From the NCBI RefSeq assembly GCF_041296385.1, contig NC_091016.1, positions 18,451,497-18,515,496 on the forward strand: a DNA stretch of 64,000 bases, read 5' to 3'. The position numbers and the translations under genes were made by a program. Source of the stretch: Aphelocoma coerulescens (taxonomy: Eukaryota; Chordata; Aves; Passeriformes; Corvidae). Positions within the stretch are counted from its first letter, which is position 1. Each line of letters begins with the position of its first letter. Under the pieces are notes generated by a model. The model had not been told where the DNA came from, ran no database searches, and saw only the letters and a program-made list of their open reading frames with translations. Below, one piece after another: positions 13,440-56,126 of the stretch.

Positions 13440-13876
13440 GCATTCCCCTGGAGCCCGTCGGGCGCGGGGCTCCTGCCCATCTCCTCATGCATATTAACAG
13501 GGACTGTGGGACCCCCTGAGCAGCGACAGCCCGGCCTCCCCGAGCCCACCTCAGGCGCGGGGTGCGAGCGCTGCCCACGCCGTCCTTTCCCACTGCGGGA
13601 CCACCCTCCCCCACCCCGCCAGCCGGGACCGCGGCGAGACGCCGCCACCTCCGACTGACACCACGACCGGGTCGGTGCCCGTTCGCTGCAGAAGCCCAGC
13701 CCGGGGGGCGAGCCAGCCCAGCGCCGACAGACGGCGGAGGCCGCCGCCCCGCTCGCAGCACACGCTCCTCACGCCTCGCCCCGCTCCCCGCGCCCCCCCC
13801 GCCCGCCGCCGCACGGACCTCACGGGCCTCACGTCCCCCTGCAGCCGCCGCGCGCGCCGCGACGGGCCCGCCCCGC

Positions 13877-13965
13877 ATTGGGCGGAGCCCCGCCCGAGCC
13901 CGCCGGCCATTGGCGGAGGCGCGGGGCGCACGGGCTCCGCCAATGGCAGCGCGGCGGGGGCGGGG
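13877..13965 (+). promoter_or_regulatory. COQ8A: Core promoter: three phased CCAAT boxes plus GC boxes
   Basis: ATTGG (CCAAT on the minus strand) is at 13877-13881 and 13909-13913, and CCAAT is at 13940-13944. The spacing is 32 and 31 bp, about three helical turns, which is the arrangement typical of NF-Y-driven TATA-less promoters. GC boxes sit beside the first box and at 13956-13965. Start sites would be expected shortly downstream, around 14.0-14.05 kb. Binding is inferred. Confidence 0.6.
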
Positions 13966-14055
13966 CGCGCGGCCGGGCCGCGGCCGGGGGCGGCGGTAAA
14001 CAGGCGTGCGGGCCCGGGCCGCAGCCGTCGAGCGGAGCGGAGCCGAGCCGGGCCG

Positions 14056-14115
14056 GGCGAGGCGAGGCGAGGCGAGGCGGTGGCCGCTGTGCTGTGCTGT
14101 GCCGTGCCGTGCCGG
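14056..14115 (+). repeat. Two adjacent pentanucleotide repeats
   Basis: GGCGA units run from about 14056 to 14080. From 14086 to 14115 there are GCTGT units that change to GCCGT. Both lie just downstream of the core promoter, probably in the transcribed leader. Confidence 0.8.
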
Positions 14116-15570
14116 GGTATGCGAAGTAGCCGCGGCAGCGGAGGGAACGGGCCGGGCCGGCGGTAGAGTGGGGGCAGCGGAGCACCCGGCAGTGGCCGTG
14201 CCTCTGGCTGTGGTAGTACCCCCGGCTGTGGTAGTGCCTCGGCAGTGGGAGTTCGTCCGTTGCGGAGCTGGGGAGCGGTGCGGGAAGGGATGCGGGTGAT
14301 GGCGGTGGCGGTGCTGCTGTGGGGGGCCCGCCCGTGGCTGGTGTGGTGCCTCGGCCCAGGGGTCGCTCGCCCGGGGCGCATTCCCCGTCGGGGGGACGTG
14401 TGTGGGGTCCGGCGGGCGATGGCGGCCTCGGGGCAGCTGGGCTGCCCCCGGGCAGGAGGCGCCCGGGGCTGCGGCCTTCCCGTGCCCTTGGCCGCCGCGG
14501 CGCGTCCCGTCGGGGTGAGAGCGGGGCCGGGTCCCGCCTCCTGCCCGCGGGGAGCCCTGCGCTCGGCAGCGCCGGGCCGGGAGCGGGGCTGGCGCCTCAG
14601 CGCACCCAGGCAGGTGCGCGGGCTGAGCCGGCACTGCAGCCGAAGGGTGCTCAGGGAAAAGGGTGGAATCCGCCGTTCCCGTTCCGTAGGGAATGCGCCT
14701 TGCCCAAGGACATCACGGAAACCTGGTGCTGTGCTGCTTTCCAGGTTGCGCCGGCTTGGAGCCTCACCCCTCTCTGTCGCTGGGAGCGATCCGTGTGCCT
14801 GGTTGGAGACAGATGTAAAATAAAGCTGTTTTTTAAGCTTTGCGTGTGGCTGAAGTGGGAATAAAAAAACCCACCCAAGTGAGCCTCCTGGCTCTGGTAA
14901 GGTGTCTGAGGAAAAAATCTTTTTATTTACAGGGAAACAGGCTTGTAAAGTCTTTGTAACAAAGTGAACAGTAACTGATGGGGAGATACTTAGTTTTAAA
15001 CAGACACCGAACAGGCTATCTCTAAATAACTACGAATATGAAAGTTTGGCTTGTATAATGTTGTTTTCATGGTTACTGACCATTCTGATTTCTGCAGGAC
15101 TGTATCATAAGAAATAACAATGTTTCTGATAGCCCAACAAGGTTATGTTCCACCCAGCAGGAATGTAGGTGGGGAGATTCTCTGTATTCCCCTCCGTGCA
15201 ATGAAAATCCAGATTTTGTGGTCAGTGTTATGAAAGGAAATGAAAGCTTTTCTTTCAATAACTGAAAGTATTGTTTTCCTAAAAAGAATTAACGTAACAA
15301 TTTCTGATTTTTGTTTCTGTGTTGCTTGTCTTTAAATTAGATTGTCTCATTGCACTCGGGTGTATTAATTAGCATATGCAAAATAAGTCTTGGCACTGGG
15401 TGCAGAAGAATAGTGGCCAAAGTCAACAGTAGCTCAAGAAAAGACTTCAGAAGGGGTTAAGAAATTGTTCCTTATACAGACTGAATGCAGATTGGTGTCT
15501 AAGGGTATATTGGTATATTTACATTTCTCTGCCATGTGATAAGAACATTCATATATTACCAGAAGGAGTT

Positions 15571-15625
15571 TAGCTGCAGTTCACAGGAACTGCAGCTAGC
15601 AACAGCAAGCAAGAATCTTCTTGCT
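15571..15625. other. Two tandem perfect hairpins
   Basis: TAGCTGCAGTTC at 15571-15582 is followed by loop ACAG and its exact reverse complement at 15587-15598, a 12-bp perfect stem. Nine bases later AGCAAGAA (15608-15615) and TTCTTGCT (15618-15625) form a second perfect stem of 8 bp around two bases. The pair lies about 1 kb downstream of the CpG island. No known RNA family is recognised. Confidence 0.6.
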
Positions 15626-18600
15626 CTTAGACTAGGAGAGTTCATTTTGTATTTTGTAAATGTTTTTTTCATTGCTGTTAGTTAGCAGTGACCTTGGTAA
15701 CCTTTAATAAGATACATTTAAAATAAACAGTTTTATATTGTCCAGTCTTACTGGAAATGGGGAAAAAAATGGCTGACCTGCTGTGCTTTGACAGTGTCTC
15801 CCTTTTAATAATGAAGTAGTGAGATCAGTAGAAGAAAAGGCCACATATGGGGAACTGCCTCATGCCTTTACTGTCTGAGTGCTGATCACCTTGTTTCACT
15901 CCTGCCAAGGGGAATTCTGTGCTGGCCAGTGCAGCTCTGGTTAATTCATTTGTGATAGTTAACACAAGTTGATAATAGCTCAATGCATCCATGCAGCAAG
16001 AACAGAACTTTTTTTGGCTTGTAGTCCTTTTACAGGCAAGTGGTGGTCTGTTGTTTCACAGCCTGTTTGTCAGACTGTATTATTTTTCTGGAATCTGAGA
16101 GGGGACAAGGGACAGGAGCTGAATTCCTGCTTCTTAATTTTTTATGTTAAAACTAGTTGACTACTTATGGAGTTGAGATTTTTTTAGGTAGAGATTGGTT
16201 TATTTTTTTCTGTCTGCATTTGTTTTTTCTTTATTGTTTTAACCAGGGTTCCAGGGATGGTGTGTGTCTCATGGTCTGTTATCTTGTGTGTCAGTGTGCA
16301 TGGTATAAATTGTTTGATCCAGGTGGCTTGCCAAATGCATCTCAGGACTTGGCTTGGAGCATGAATAAGCATTTCTCTTTTTCCTTAAATCTGTATTACT
16401 GGGTGAACAGTCCAGCCTAGGATGGAGGTAGTGAGTCTGAAGCAGTATTCAGGAATCACATCTCCAGTGTGATGTAGGTCTTCTTGTCTTCTCCCTGTAA
16501 AACTGCTAAAGAAAGAAGTCTGGAAGAGGAGGCTTTTTGCCTTATGGAGCTGTATATTCTGGAACAGAGCAGTTTTAGGAGAAGAGTAGCTTCTCTTTCA
16601 GCTTGTTTTATAAAAGTGCTAAAAGTGCTGCCTGTGCTCTGAGTGCCTGCTCTCTTTCAGGACCTGAAGAAGAAAATTGGTTATTTGCATGTGGAGCTAA
16701 GATGCAAGCTGGCAGTGAAGCACAGTAGTTTGAGGGTGTGAGTTCAATCACTGTCTGCTTTCCTGCCCAGCAGTGAAAGCTCATTTTATAGGCACATTCC
16801 CATCTTCACATTCAATTTTTTATCTTTAGCTTCTCAGTTTTTTAGATGCCACTTGTTTTGTTCCTTTCACCTCCCCTTCCCCCCCATACAGTAGATGGTA
16901 AAGTTAAATCAATCTGAGCTGGTGGCAAAGACCAAGAAATAACAGGATACATGAGTTTTTCCCTTTCTTTGCACAGTTGTGTTTCTGCACTTTATTTTAA
17001 TGGCTTTTGTGCTTTGTCAGTCAGTAGAGGTGTAGAGCTAACTGAAGCATGTTCAATTCCAGCTATTCAGTCTCTGAAATGTTCTGTGAGCTTCTTGCAG
17101 CATAGAAAATGACATTACTTGCTTGGAAAAACTTAGCTGTCAGTCTGTGGAGCTGGCTTTCAGAAACTTTCCAAGTTCATATGTCTGCTTAAACAAGTCT
17201 GCATGCATATCCAGAGTTAAAAAAATAGGTGGTTTTTTTTCTGGAAGCTGCATAAGACTGTGTCTTTTTCTTAAAGACTCTGTAGATTCTGTATGTAGAG
17301 ACACTGGGAAGGACTATCTGCTTATGGTCTCTATGATCCTGGAGCTGTTTTGTGATGTGCAGGTGGTAACTTCCACTTACAGAGTTCTCTTACTGTGTTT
17401 GTTTTGCCTCTGCAGTTTGTCCTGGTTTTCTGTGTAGATTAGATCTTTATGTGGCCCCTTTCATTGCTATTCATGCCTCCTTTTAAACTAGTTGCATGCC
17501 TTGGTTTTCTTCTGGGTCTGCTGAACAAATGAACTATAAAAGGGCTTGGGGCAGCGTTCTGAAATGTCACAGCTCTTGTGTTGTCTGGATTGTGCCATTT
17601 GGAGGGATTAAATCCTCTTCGTAATTTGATATGGTCAAAGTGGTCATCAAGAAAGTAGTTGGGATTAGGGAAGAGATGGAAGGGAGAACGACTTGGCAGT
17701 AAACTGCATGTGGTTTGAGTGTTTCCTTTAGAGGACCCTTCTGAAATCAGTAAGCCTACCATTTTACATTGCATAGCAAAGCTTTGTGGGGCATGGCCTT
17801 TCAGAATTCACTCGGGGATTTTGGGGATTTTCAAGGGCAACTGTATAAGCTGCAAAAAGATTTGGTTTTTCTAGTTTAGAAAGGCAGTATGTTTATATTA
17901 TGTAGAATGTGTTTTCATAAAACCTGTACATAGAGAGAGTAAACAGTTGTAGATTACAGATTCTGTATCAGGTTTGAGAACTTGCAGGTTAGGTTTAATT
18001 GTAAGTTTTGAGAAATATAGAGCTCATTACTTTTATTTACCCTCAGAAGTACCTATGTGTGGGGAGCAGGAGCAGACAGAAATAACTTGTCTGTGGCAGA
18101 GCTGTCATGCAGGAACTGTAGCTTCTGATAGATCTGTTCCCCTGCAGCACAGAGATCAGTTTATGTCTTCTTGAGGTAGTCTTTTCTTGCCTATGGTCGT
18201 CTTCTTGCAGGGAGGTTTTAGCACAGCCAGAAAAAAGAAAGCTCCCACAGCCAGGGTGCTGGTATGTCAGGGGGCTATGAATAGACTAGGATGTGTTCTA
18301 AGTTGCTAAATTGGAACCTCACCCCAGCTTCCAGGGCAAGGTTGGAAGCCATGAGTGATCTATACAGATAGGAGTGCAGGATCAGTAGTGGGATCAGTGG
18401 CTGTGGTGTTTGCCTGCTGCTCACAGGGGTGGCAGAGGGGCTGTGCTCGGCACAGGGGGTGTGTTTGCCACCAGAGAGACCTGAGGGGGTACCGCTTAGG
18501 GACTTGATAACAGAGACTTGGGGTGTGGTGTGCAAGGGTCTGTCCTGGTGTACACAAAGGGTGATGAGCAAAATACCTGCTCATACCTGAGGAGAGCAGG

Positions 18601-21600
18601 TGTACAGCACAGTTACAGGTTGTGTCTAGTTCTTAGAAAGGTTCTGACTAGAAGCCGTTGCCAGCGTGGCATTTAATGATGACTGTTGGCAGTATATTGT
18701 TTAGGTGGTCAGCAAACCAGCTCTAAATCCTTGTTTTGGCTTTGATCTATAGAGGTGGGCATTTAGAGGACTCGTAGGGATAGGCTGTGTGCTGTAAGGA
18801 TCAGTGGACTATGGAGAGCACTGGGATTCTGTTCCGGACCCCATGCCTGACAAGTGGTGTAAGTTTTGGTAGGTCACTTACTCTCCTCCCTCTAAAGTAG
18901 ACAACTGTGATATCAGTCCCCTTTCCTTAGCTTTTTGAGAGTTACAAGTGAAGAGGGGCGTGTGTTTAAATGCATGAGGAAGAGCTGCTATTTTTCTCAA
19001 GACATTTGCTTTAAGTAGGGGTGTACTTGAGTCTAAAGGAATCTGCACTTGTTTGTGAGTTATAGCACTTTATCCGTTTCCAGTTCCTAAATTGGACTTG
19101 TTGTGCTTTTGGAAAGTAAAAACTTCCAATAAAAACAATTGCAGCATAACAGTGTATGCAAAAAAAAAAAAAATAGCTGCAAGGTGATAATGTCCCTCAT
19201 TTATATTTTATATTCTGATTCAGAGTACAAGACCAGTGGGGAGCTCTGTTGATTCCTGTGCAGAACTGTGCATCAGGCTGGGACTGGCTCCCTGGGCATC
19301 AGAGGGAGCTGAGCTTTGGTGGTCTTTTCTGCTCTAACTGCTGAAGTGACTGAGAGAATAGAGCTGCTCTGCAGACTTGGAGAAGGTGTTTGTAATGTTC
19401 AGATTTTGTTTGAAGCTCGGTGTTTGGATATGATCAGTGAAGAGCTTTAGTGTGACCTTTTTGTAAATACTGCTAGGTTGAGTTATTCCATATAGCTGTA
19501 GGGGATTTGTCTTCTAAAGTAATGCTGTATGTTACTGTTGATGGGGTGACTTGGGAAATGTGCTTATGTGTAAACTTGCCATAAACCTAAATAAAGGTTT
19601 CATCTTGTAGTAGTTTTGTTTCTTAAGTATATGCTTCAAATACTGCATCTGCCAGAATCTCATATTAATCTGTGTGCTTGGAGGTCATGCTCCATTTTTG
19701 ATTTTAAGGCACTGTTGTCCTTGTTGCTGAGTGGATGATCTACATGCGTGGGAAGTAACATTAATCCAGAGTTTATCAGAATTATTCATGTGATTAAAGT
19801 TACACTTGAGGCTTTTGAGCTATGTAGAGGATCCAGTGCAATCCACTCTTAAGCATGGCCCACTGCGTAAATGGACAAGAAAACCTTTTTTTTTTTTTTG
19901 TCCTCTTATTCTTTTTCCCTTTCCTCTTAGTAACAGAGGTAATACAAAGATTGTGTGCTTGGTATACATACAACTCCAGATTGAAATCCATCCCAATGGC
20001 CCAAAACCTTTTGCCTTGCAAATGAGATAAATAGATTTTTTTTTTCCTATTATTTTGGGCCCCGTACTGCAGAGACTTAATTCTCAGGAGCAGACAGAAA
20101 TCACATTCTTGGGGAAAAGTGAACAAGCAGTGACCTTAAAATCACAGCAATTGAGTTGGATCTACCTCAGTGTGACAGCAAACAACATGTGCACAGGACC
20201 AGATTTATTAGGGTATTATGTCAAGGCATATCAGAGGTGATGTGTAATGAGGCTTGTAGCGTGCTCTCTTAATTGTGGTAAATCTTAATCGTGGGTAAAT
20301 TATTTCTAGATCTTTGTGGATTATTTCCATCTGTGGGTAGAAAGATGCTGTGTTAATTCCAGGTGTGTGGGCTGTGACTATGCTTTTGCATGTCCCCAGA
20401 CATTGTCCAGAAAGAAGTAAACTGGGCTGTTGGTCCAGAGCATTCACTTTGCACGGATGTATCTGTGCCTAAAATAAAGCAGGCTGTGCTTACTTTTAAA
20501 GTGTCCAAGCATTCTTTTCACTCTTATGTGTGTCAAGCCATTTATGGGGAAAATTTGGTTTTGAACTAGCTGTCATTTGCCACAAATGAGTGCTAAGCCT
20601 TCTGAATTTTGGTGGAAAGCGGTATTTGTCTGCCAAGCAGCCCATTTTTATCAGTGTATGTACTGCTATTGTAGTGATTAGGAAGCAAACCAGTCTGCCT
20701 GCCCTTCAAAGGTGTTTGTTTTAAATGGCATTGGCAAACTGCTTTGTGTAAGGGTGGTTGTAAAGCAGCTTTCAGAGACTTGATGAATTCAGCTTAAGGG
20801 GGCTTGAGTGCAAGCCACGGGGCACAATCAAATATAGGGGTCCTCAGTTCTGTTATAGGTCACATCTTAAAAGACATTTCTTTTGGAGCTGCAATGTATA
20901 GGAGTTATGGGGAGGGGGAAGAATGAAGGATAAGCAAGGTGGATTTTCAGTTTGATTTAAAGGATGATGGCAACTTCTTCCTTTTAAAATGCTGGTTTTG
21001 TGCCCTGCATGGTTAAAATTTGGGTCAGCTGCAACCCAAGGAATCTAGCTAATGAAAACACATCTAGGTAGGGACCTGACAATCTGGTATCAAAGGAACT
21101 GGTGGGGAAGTGTGTGATGGAACTGAAAAAGGCCATGAATGAAAGGATCACATGAAAGGGTTGGTATGGCAACAAGCATAAAAAGAAATGAAAAAAATCT
21201 GTAAAAGAGCAGTTACAGAGCATCCTAATGAATAATAGTTATATTGAACTTAGTCTACTGTTGGTTCATGGCCATGGAACAATGTCCTGAGTATCTGGCC
21301 TTCTGCATCTTGTTTGTGGTGTTTATTATTTTTATTTCAGTATACTCTTGCCACACTTGCTCTGATGGTGTGGGTGGTTATAACACTGAAGCCAGGGTTT
21401 TAGTCCTTGTTTAGATACAACTAAGATAACAGTGATTGTAATAAATGATAATGGAGAGAGGGAAGATGTAGAGGTTGCTTTCTCTTCCTGAAATGTCATA
21501 CCTAATTATCTACCTTACTACCTGTCCAAACTAATATTATTCATTTTTGTTTCATTTATTTAAAATAAAAATTGAAGATAAAGAAGGCAGTTAAAACTGC

Positions 21601-22697
21601 AGACCTGAAAGGGGGAATATGGGCTGCTGTGAAACTGCTCTGGGTTTTTTTTCATGGTTTCTTCTTTGGTTGGTTATTTTGTGTTATGTTGCTTTGTTTT
21701 CTAAATTATTCAGCAGTGTTTGGATGTTTGGCGTAGTGCTGATAGTAGAAGTAGTTCCCATAAAGTGAAAAAGGCTGTGTTGTCATGCACAGAGAACTTC
21801 CAGAAATGTTTCTGCTATTTGTCTGCATGATTAGAAATCTTACATTTAAACTTGGTCTGTCCTGAGTAAGACATTTCACTGTACAAGCACCTGGAAAAAA
21901 GCTCATGGAGTCAGAAGCAGGTCTGTGTGTCTGTAGGAGCATATATTAGCACATGGAAAAGAAAGGGAATGAATGGAAGACTGTGTTTTTAAAGCAGGAC
22001 AAATGCATGATTTCTCCTCTGTTGCTTGTAGTGAGGCTCTTGTTGTCTGTTTTGACCTCTGATATGCTGCATATCTTGCTACAGGTGCTTAAACCTTCAG
22101 TCCAATAATCTGGAATGTTGAAAAGGGGAGGAAACACTTGGCAGTCATTCACTCTAGAGAATGGTGGGTTGTGAGGCTGAGGATTGTTGCACACAGGAGC
22201 ATCCCAGGCATTGGTTTAGTTTTGCTGTTACAGCAGGGCTCTGAATCAGGTGGCATCTAACCTGTAGAAGCCCCTCTGCCTGCTGTGCAGACCTTGCCTG
22301 GTGTCTGAGGATGGCTTGGCTCGAGCTTCCTCATGCTGGAAGGTGTTGGGGGTTTTCCGGGGCTTTGTTCAACTGTGGGAAGCTTACTAAGCCACGTCTG
22401 TGACTCTGCCTATTTTTGGAAAAGGGCTCATGATCAACACTTGTCAGCCCTCTTCAGTCCAGGTTAGAGGCACTCTGACAGCTTCTGTAGGCACAACTGA
22501 CTTGTCCATGCTCTGTGCTAGCAGTGCCCCACTTCTCTAGAGCTAGGTAAAGAATCCTCAGGGAGCAAGTCAAGTGTGATACAGACTTTGTACACTTGGA
22601 CTAATTCCATTTGGAACCACTCCCTAAATCTTTCTGATAGAGCTTGCTTCTACTGTATTTATTGGTTTAGTAGGGTATGAATAGAACTTGTCTTAGG

Positions 22698-22727
22698 GGG
22701 AAAGAAAGAAAGAAAGAAAGAAAGAAT
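22698..22727. repeat. (GAAA)n microsatellite
   Basis: About six to seven GAAA units in the presumed first intron of COQ8A. It is a simple repeat with no other signal. Confidence 0.9.
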
Positions 22728-25579
22728 GCTTTGCCTACTATCTGTGCTGGGTATTAACACAAGTGTAGTTGTTGGGTACAGTACCAGCCTTCTCAGAAGT
22801 GTGTGCTCCCTCTCTCTCAGGTTTTGTGTCTCTTGTCCTTGCTTGTGCTTATTGCTTTTTCGTTGAAGAAAAAGGTAATTTTCCTAATGCTTGGTTATTT
22901 TTTTGTGTGTAGTCTTTTACCTTCTTGATTATCTTGCGTATATTTTATTTAGAATAGCCTGTCCTTTGGCAGCACTGCATAGGAGCATGTTGCTGATGCT
23001 TCTGAGCTAACAAACCACTTACCTGGTACCTAGGTGGTTACAGCTGCTGTGCAGAGGAGGTGGGGCTGATACCATCGAAGTCAGAAGGATATGGCTAAGA
23101 GTGTGCCCAGTCCAGTGTCTTGTAGCCAAAACTGTGCAGGGCCATAGGTCCTCTTTGCTTGCTGATATATTTAGCAGTGGAGGTTGAATGAGTGTTGTGC
23201 AATGTATGTTTTCTACGTGTGGCTGCATTAGCTTCCCTGAAATTTTGTTTGGAGATTTATTTCTTTTATAAAATGCACATTTAGCATGTCATAACTGTCA
23301 CTTCATAACAAGGTCTTTGGTTGTTTTGGGGTAAAAGGAGTGTATAGTTTTACTACTGTTGATTAGTAAGAATACATGTTAAAAGTGGATTTTTTTTTTT
23401 TTTTGGTGTGTGTTGTCTAAATCTGTATTGGCTTACCTTTTGTTGCCCTTCTTGGGATGGAGGAAATGAACTTTTTTTGCACTCAAGCTTTCCTTGCTGT
23501 TAATACTTGTGATCACAAAAGCACTTATTTCTTAATAGTGGCAACCTTTGAATGGTCTCATTTCAGCTGGGACAGTACTGGGTTGTTGGCTGGTTTCTTT
23601 GCCTTATTTGAATTGCAGGGACAGCCTGCAAATAAAAGCTCTGAGTGAGATCCATGTGGAAATTTCCAGTGTGAAGATGTAGGGGTAGAAAAACACTTCC
23701 TGTTGACAGAGTAGATTTCCTTACCTGACAGGCATCTTTTAAGTTTAAAAGTGCATTATACAAGGTTAAAACAAATCATAGTAATTAAACTTGGAGAGAT
23801 GCAGGAGTAACACTTCTTAGAGGTCTGGAGCATATGGATAAGTCTTGTAAGGAGAACCACAGAATAATGACCTAGGTGGGCTTGGTTTTTATTTTTACAG
23901 CTAATCTGTCATGCCCAGATTTGTTTTAAGTACTTGACTGTCCTTTTTACTTAACATGTAAGTGTAACACTTTCTGGCTGCAGTGCTTGTTCCTGATTTT
24001 GATCACTGATAACAGTGGTTAAACAAATATCCCAGTAACTGGGCTTTATCCTGCATTTGCATAATAATGTCTCAGTGAAGTTCTCTGTGTAATAATCTGT
24101 GCATTTCATGTTTGATTGCAGCAAAATTGTGTACTTAGACAGAAATTAGCTTTAGCAGTCCAGTTTTCTCCTTCATGACTGGTACAGCTGACATGTTTGA
24201 GACAGGGCTTGTGTTTCCTGAGAAGGTAACTGGATCCAGTTGCTTGTGGTCTGCAGTGTAATGCCTTGTGTGCTGTTGACTCAGGACCCCTTGTGCCACA
24301 TGAGTGTATTAACATTCATAGTTGAGTACATGTACACATTGACAGGTTATCTTCTAAAAATGAATTGATACCTGTGTACCTACCTAGGAAATAACTTAGA
24401 TATGTGGCTTTAGACTAGTGCTCCATACCTCCTGCAGTCAGGACATTTTTTTTCTCTTCAGATCATTACAGAGAATGCTGTGTAGGCAAAAGGTTGGATC
24501 TTAGCATCTTGTTCCAACTGCGTGCCTCTGTCTTCTCTGTCAGTAAAGATGGGAACATGTGCAACTGAGCCAGTCCTGGCACCTCGACCCTGTCTGTGCT
24601 TTAAAGGTGTGGAAGATGAGTGAAATAAGCAGGTGAAAAATCTCCCCTGCAAAATGGTTTTGCACCCCAGCCACTGGGTTTCTTTTGTGTGAACCACAGT
24701 GATGTAGGAGAAGTGGTGTCCTGAGCCTTAGCTTGGATCTAGGCTGAGCCAAAGGAGTTGATGGAAATTAACTCGTGTCAGACACACTCTGTCCTGCATC
24801 CTGCAGAGCCTGCTTTGTATTTGAAGACACTGAAATTGCACAGGCTGTTACAAATCTGAGATGGAGCCCCTTGAAGGGGGACTGAGTCAAAAGTTCAGCA
24901 CTGCAGTGCAGCACTTTGCAAATGCTGCGATAGGCAGGTGTTGTGAGCATGCTTAAGTTTCCAGTTAAAAGTAGCAGAGTGAGCTACAAGTTGGGGATGG
25001 AGCAGACTAGGGAGCAGACTACTTTGGAGGATGGATGAAGCTTAATCATTGGTGTGGGAGTAAAGAAATTTGGCCATGTAAAATGAGCAGGCACAGCTCC
25101 AGAGCAGGAATGGAGTGTGACAGTGGGCTTCATCAGTGCTATCAGGATCTGAGAACACATTCCAGGGCCTCATAAAAATTAAAGGTCAAATGCTAATGTT
25201 TTTAATCCACTTTTAACATCTGGAAGGAATCAAGACCATCTTTGCAGTGTTACTGACATTTACCTGTCTTTGCTTGCCCTGGTCATTGGTAACTTGGATA
25301 TTTGTGGGGAGTCCTGGAAAGTTATCCTAACTCATGAGAACAAGGACAGTTCCCCCTTCCTGGTAAGGTCAGCTAAGTAGCTGTCACTCAGGCTGGCCTG
25401 GGTGCTGTCTGGGCTGCAGACAAGCTCCCATGGTGGCTGCTTGCCAAAGCAGGACGCTGTTTCCCAGGGATGTGCTATGGACTCTCAGGTGATGTGAAAC
25501 CTGTTGCAGACTTGTTCTTGACACCTTGTCTCCCTGCCCCCTCTCCCTTTTTATCTTTCAGCACAGAAAGACATCAGTC

Positions 25580-56126
<30,547 letters not shown>

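Larger units (their letters stand above)
13440..14630. promoter_or_regulatory. COQ8A: CpG island, likely COQ8A promoter and first-exon region
   Basis: This is the only dense CpG block in the window. It contains many CG dinucleotides, GC boxes (for example GGGGGCGGGG at 13956-13965), three CCAAT boxes and no TATA box. It lies about 11 kb upstream of the first coding exon of COQ8A, whose exon begins with only 18 bases of 5' UTR, so a separate noncoding first exon is required. Possible donors for that exon are at 14116, 14163, 14515 and 14614. I cannot choose between them. The long open frames on both strands here are GC-driven artefacts. The island could also be bidirectional. Confidence 0.75.
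14640..25561 (+). other. COQ8A: COQ8A presumed intron 1
   Basis: About 10.9 kb with no further coding exon visible. It ends in a good acceptor, a long pyrimidine tract followed by TTTATCTTTCAG, at 25561. Contents include a hairpin pair at 15571-15625, a poly(A) run at 19160-19173, a poly(T) run near 19887 and a GAAA microsatellite at 22698-22727. I recognise no CR1 in it. The 5' end of the intron is uncertain. Confidence 0.6.

Noticed and set aside
13336..14634. A 432-codon minus-strand open frame and several overlapping 70-280-codon frames on both strands
   Set aside because: They lie wholly in the CpG island. High GC removes stop codons, and the translations are P/R/A/G-rich with no domain and no shared reading frame preference.
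14245..14864. Plus-strand open frames of 180-190 codons as a possible N-terminal COQ8A extension
   Set aside because: Compositionally biased, no match to the family, and the conserved COQ8A start is in the exon at 25562.
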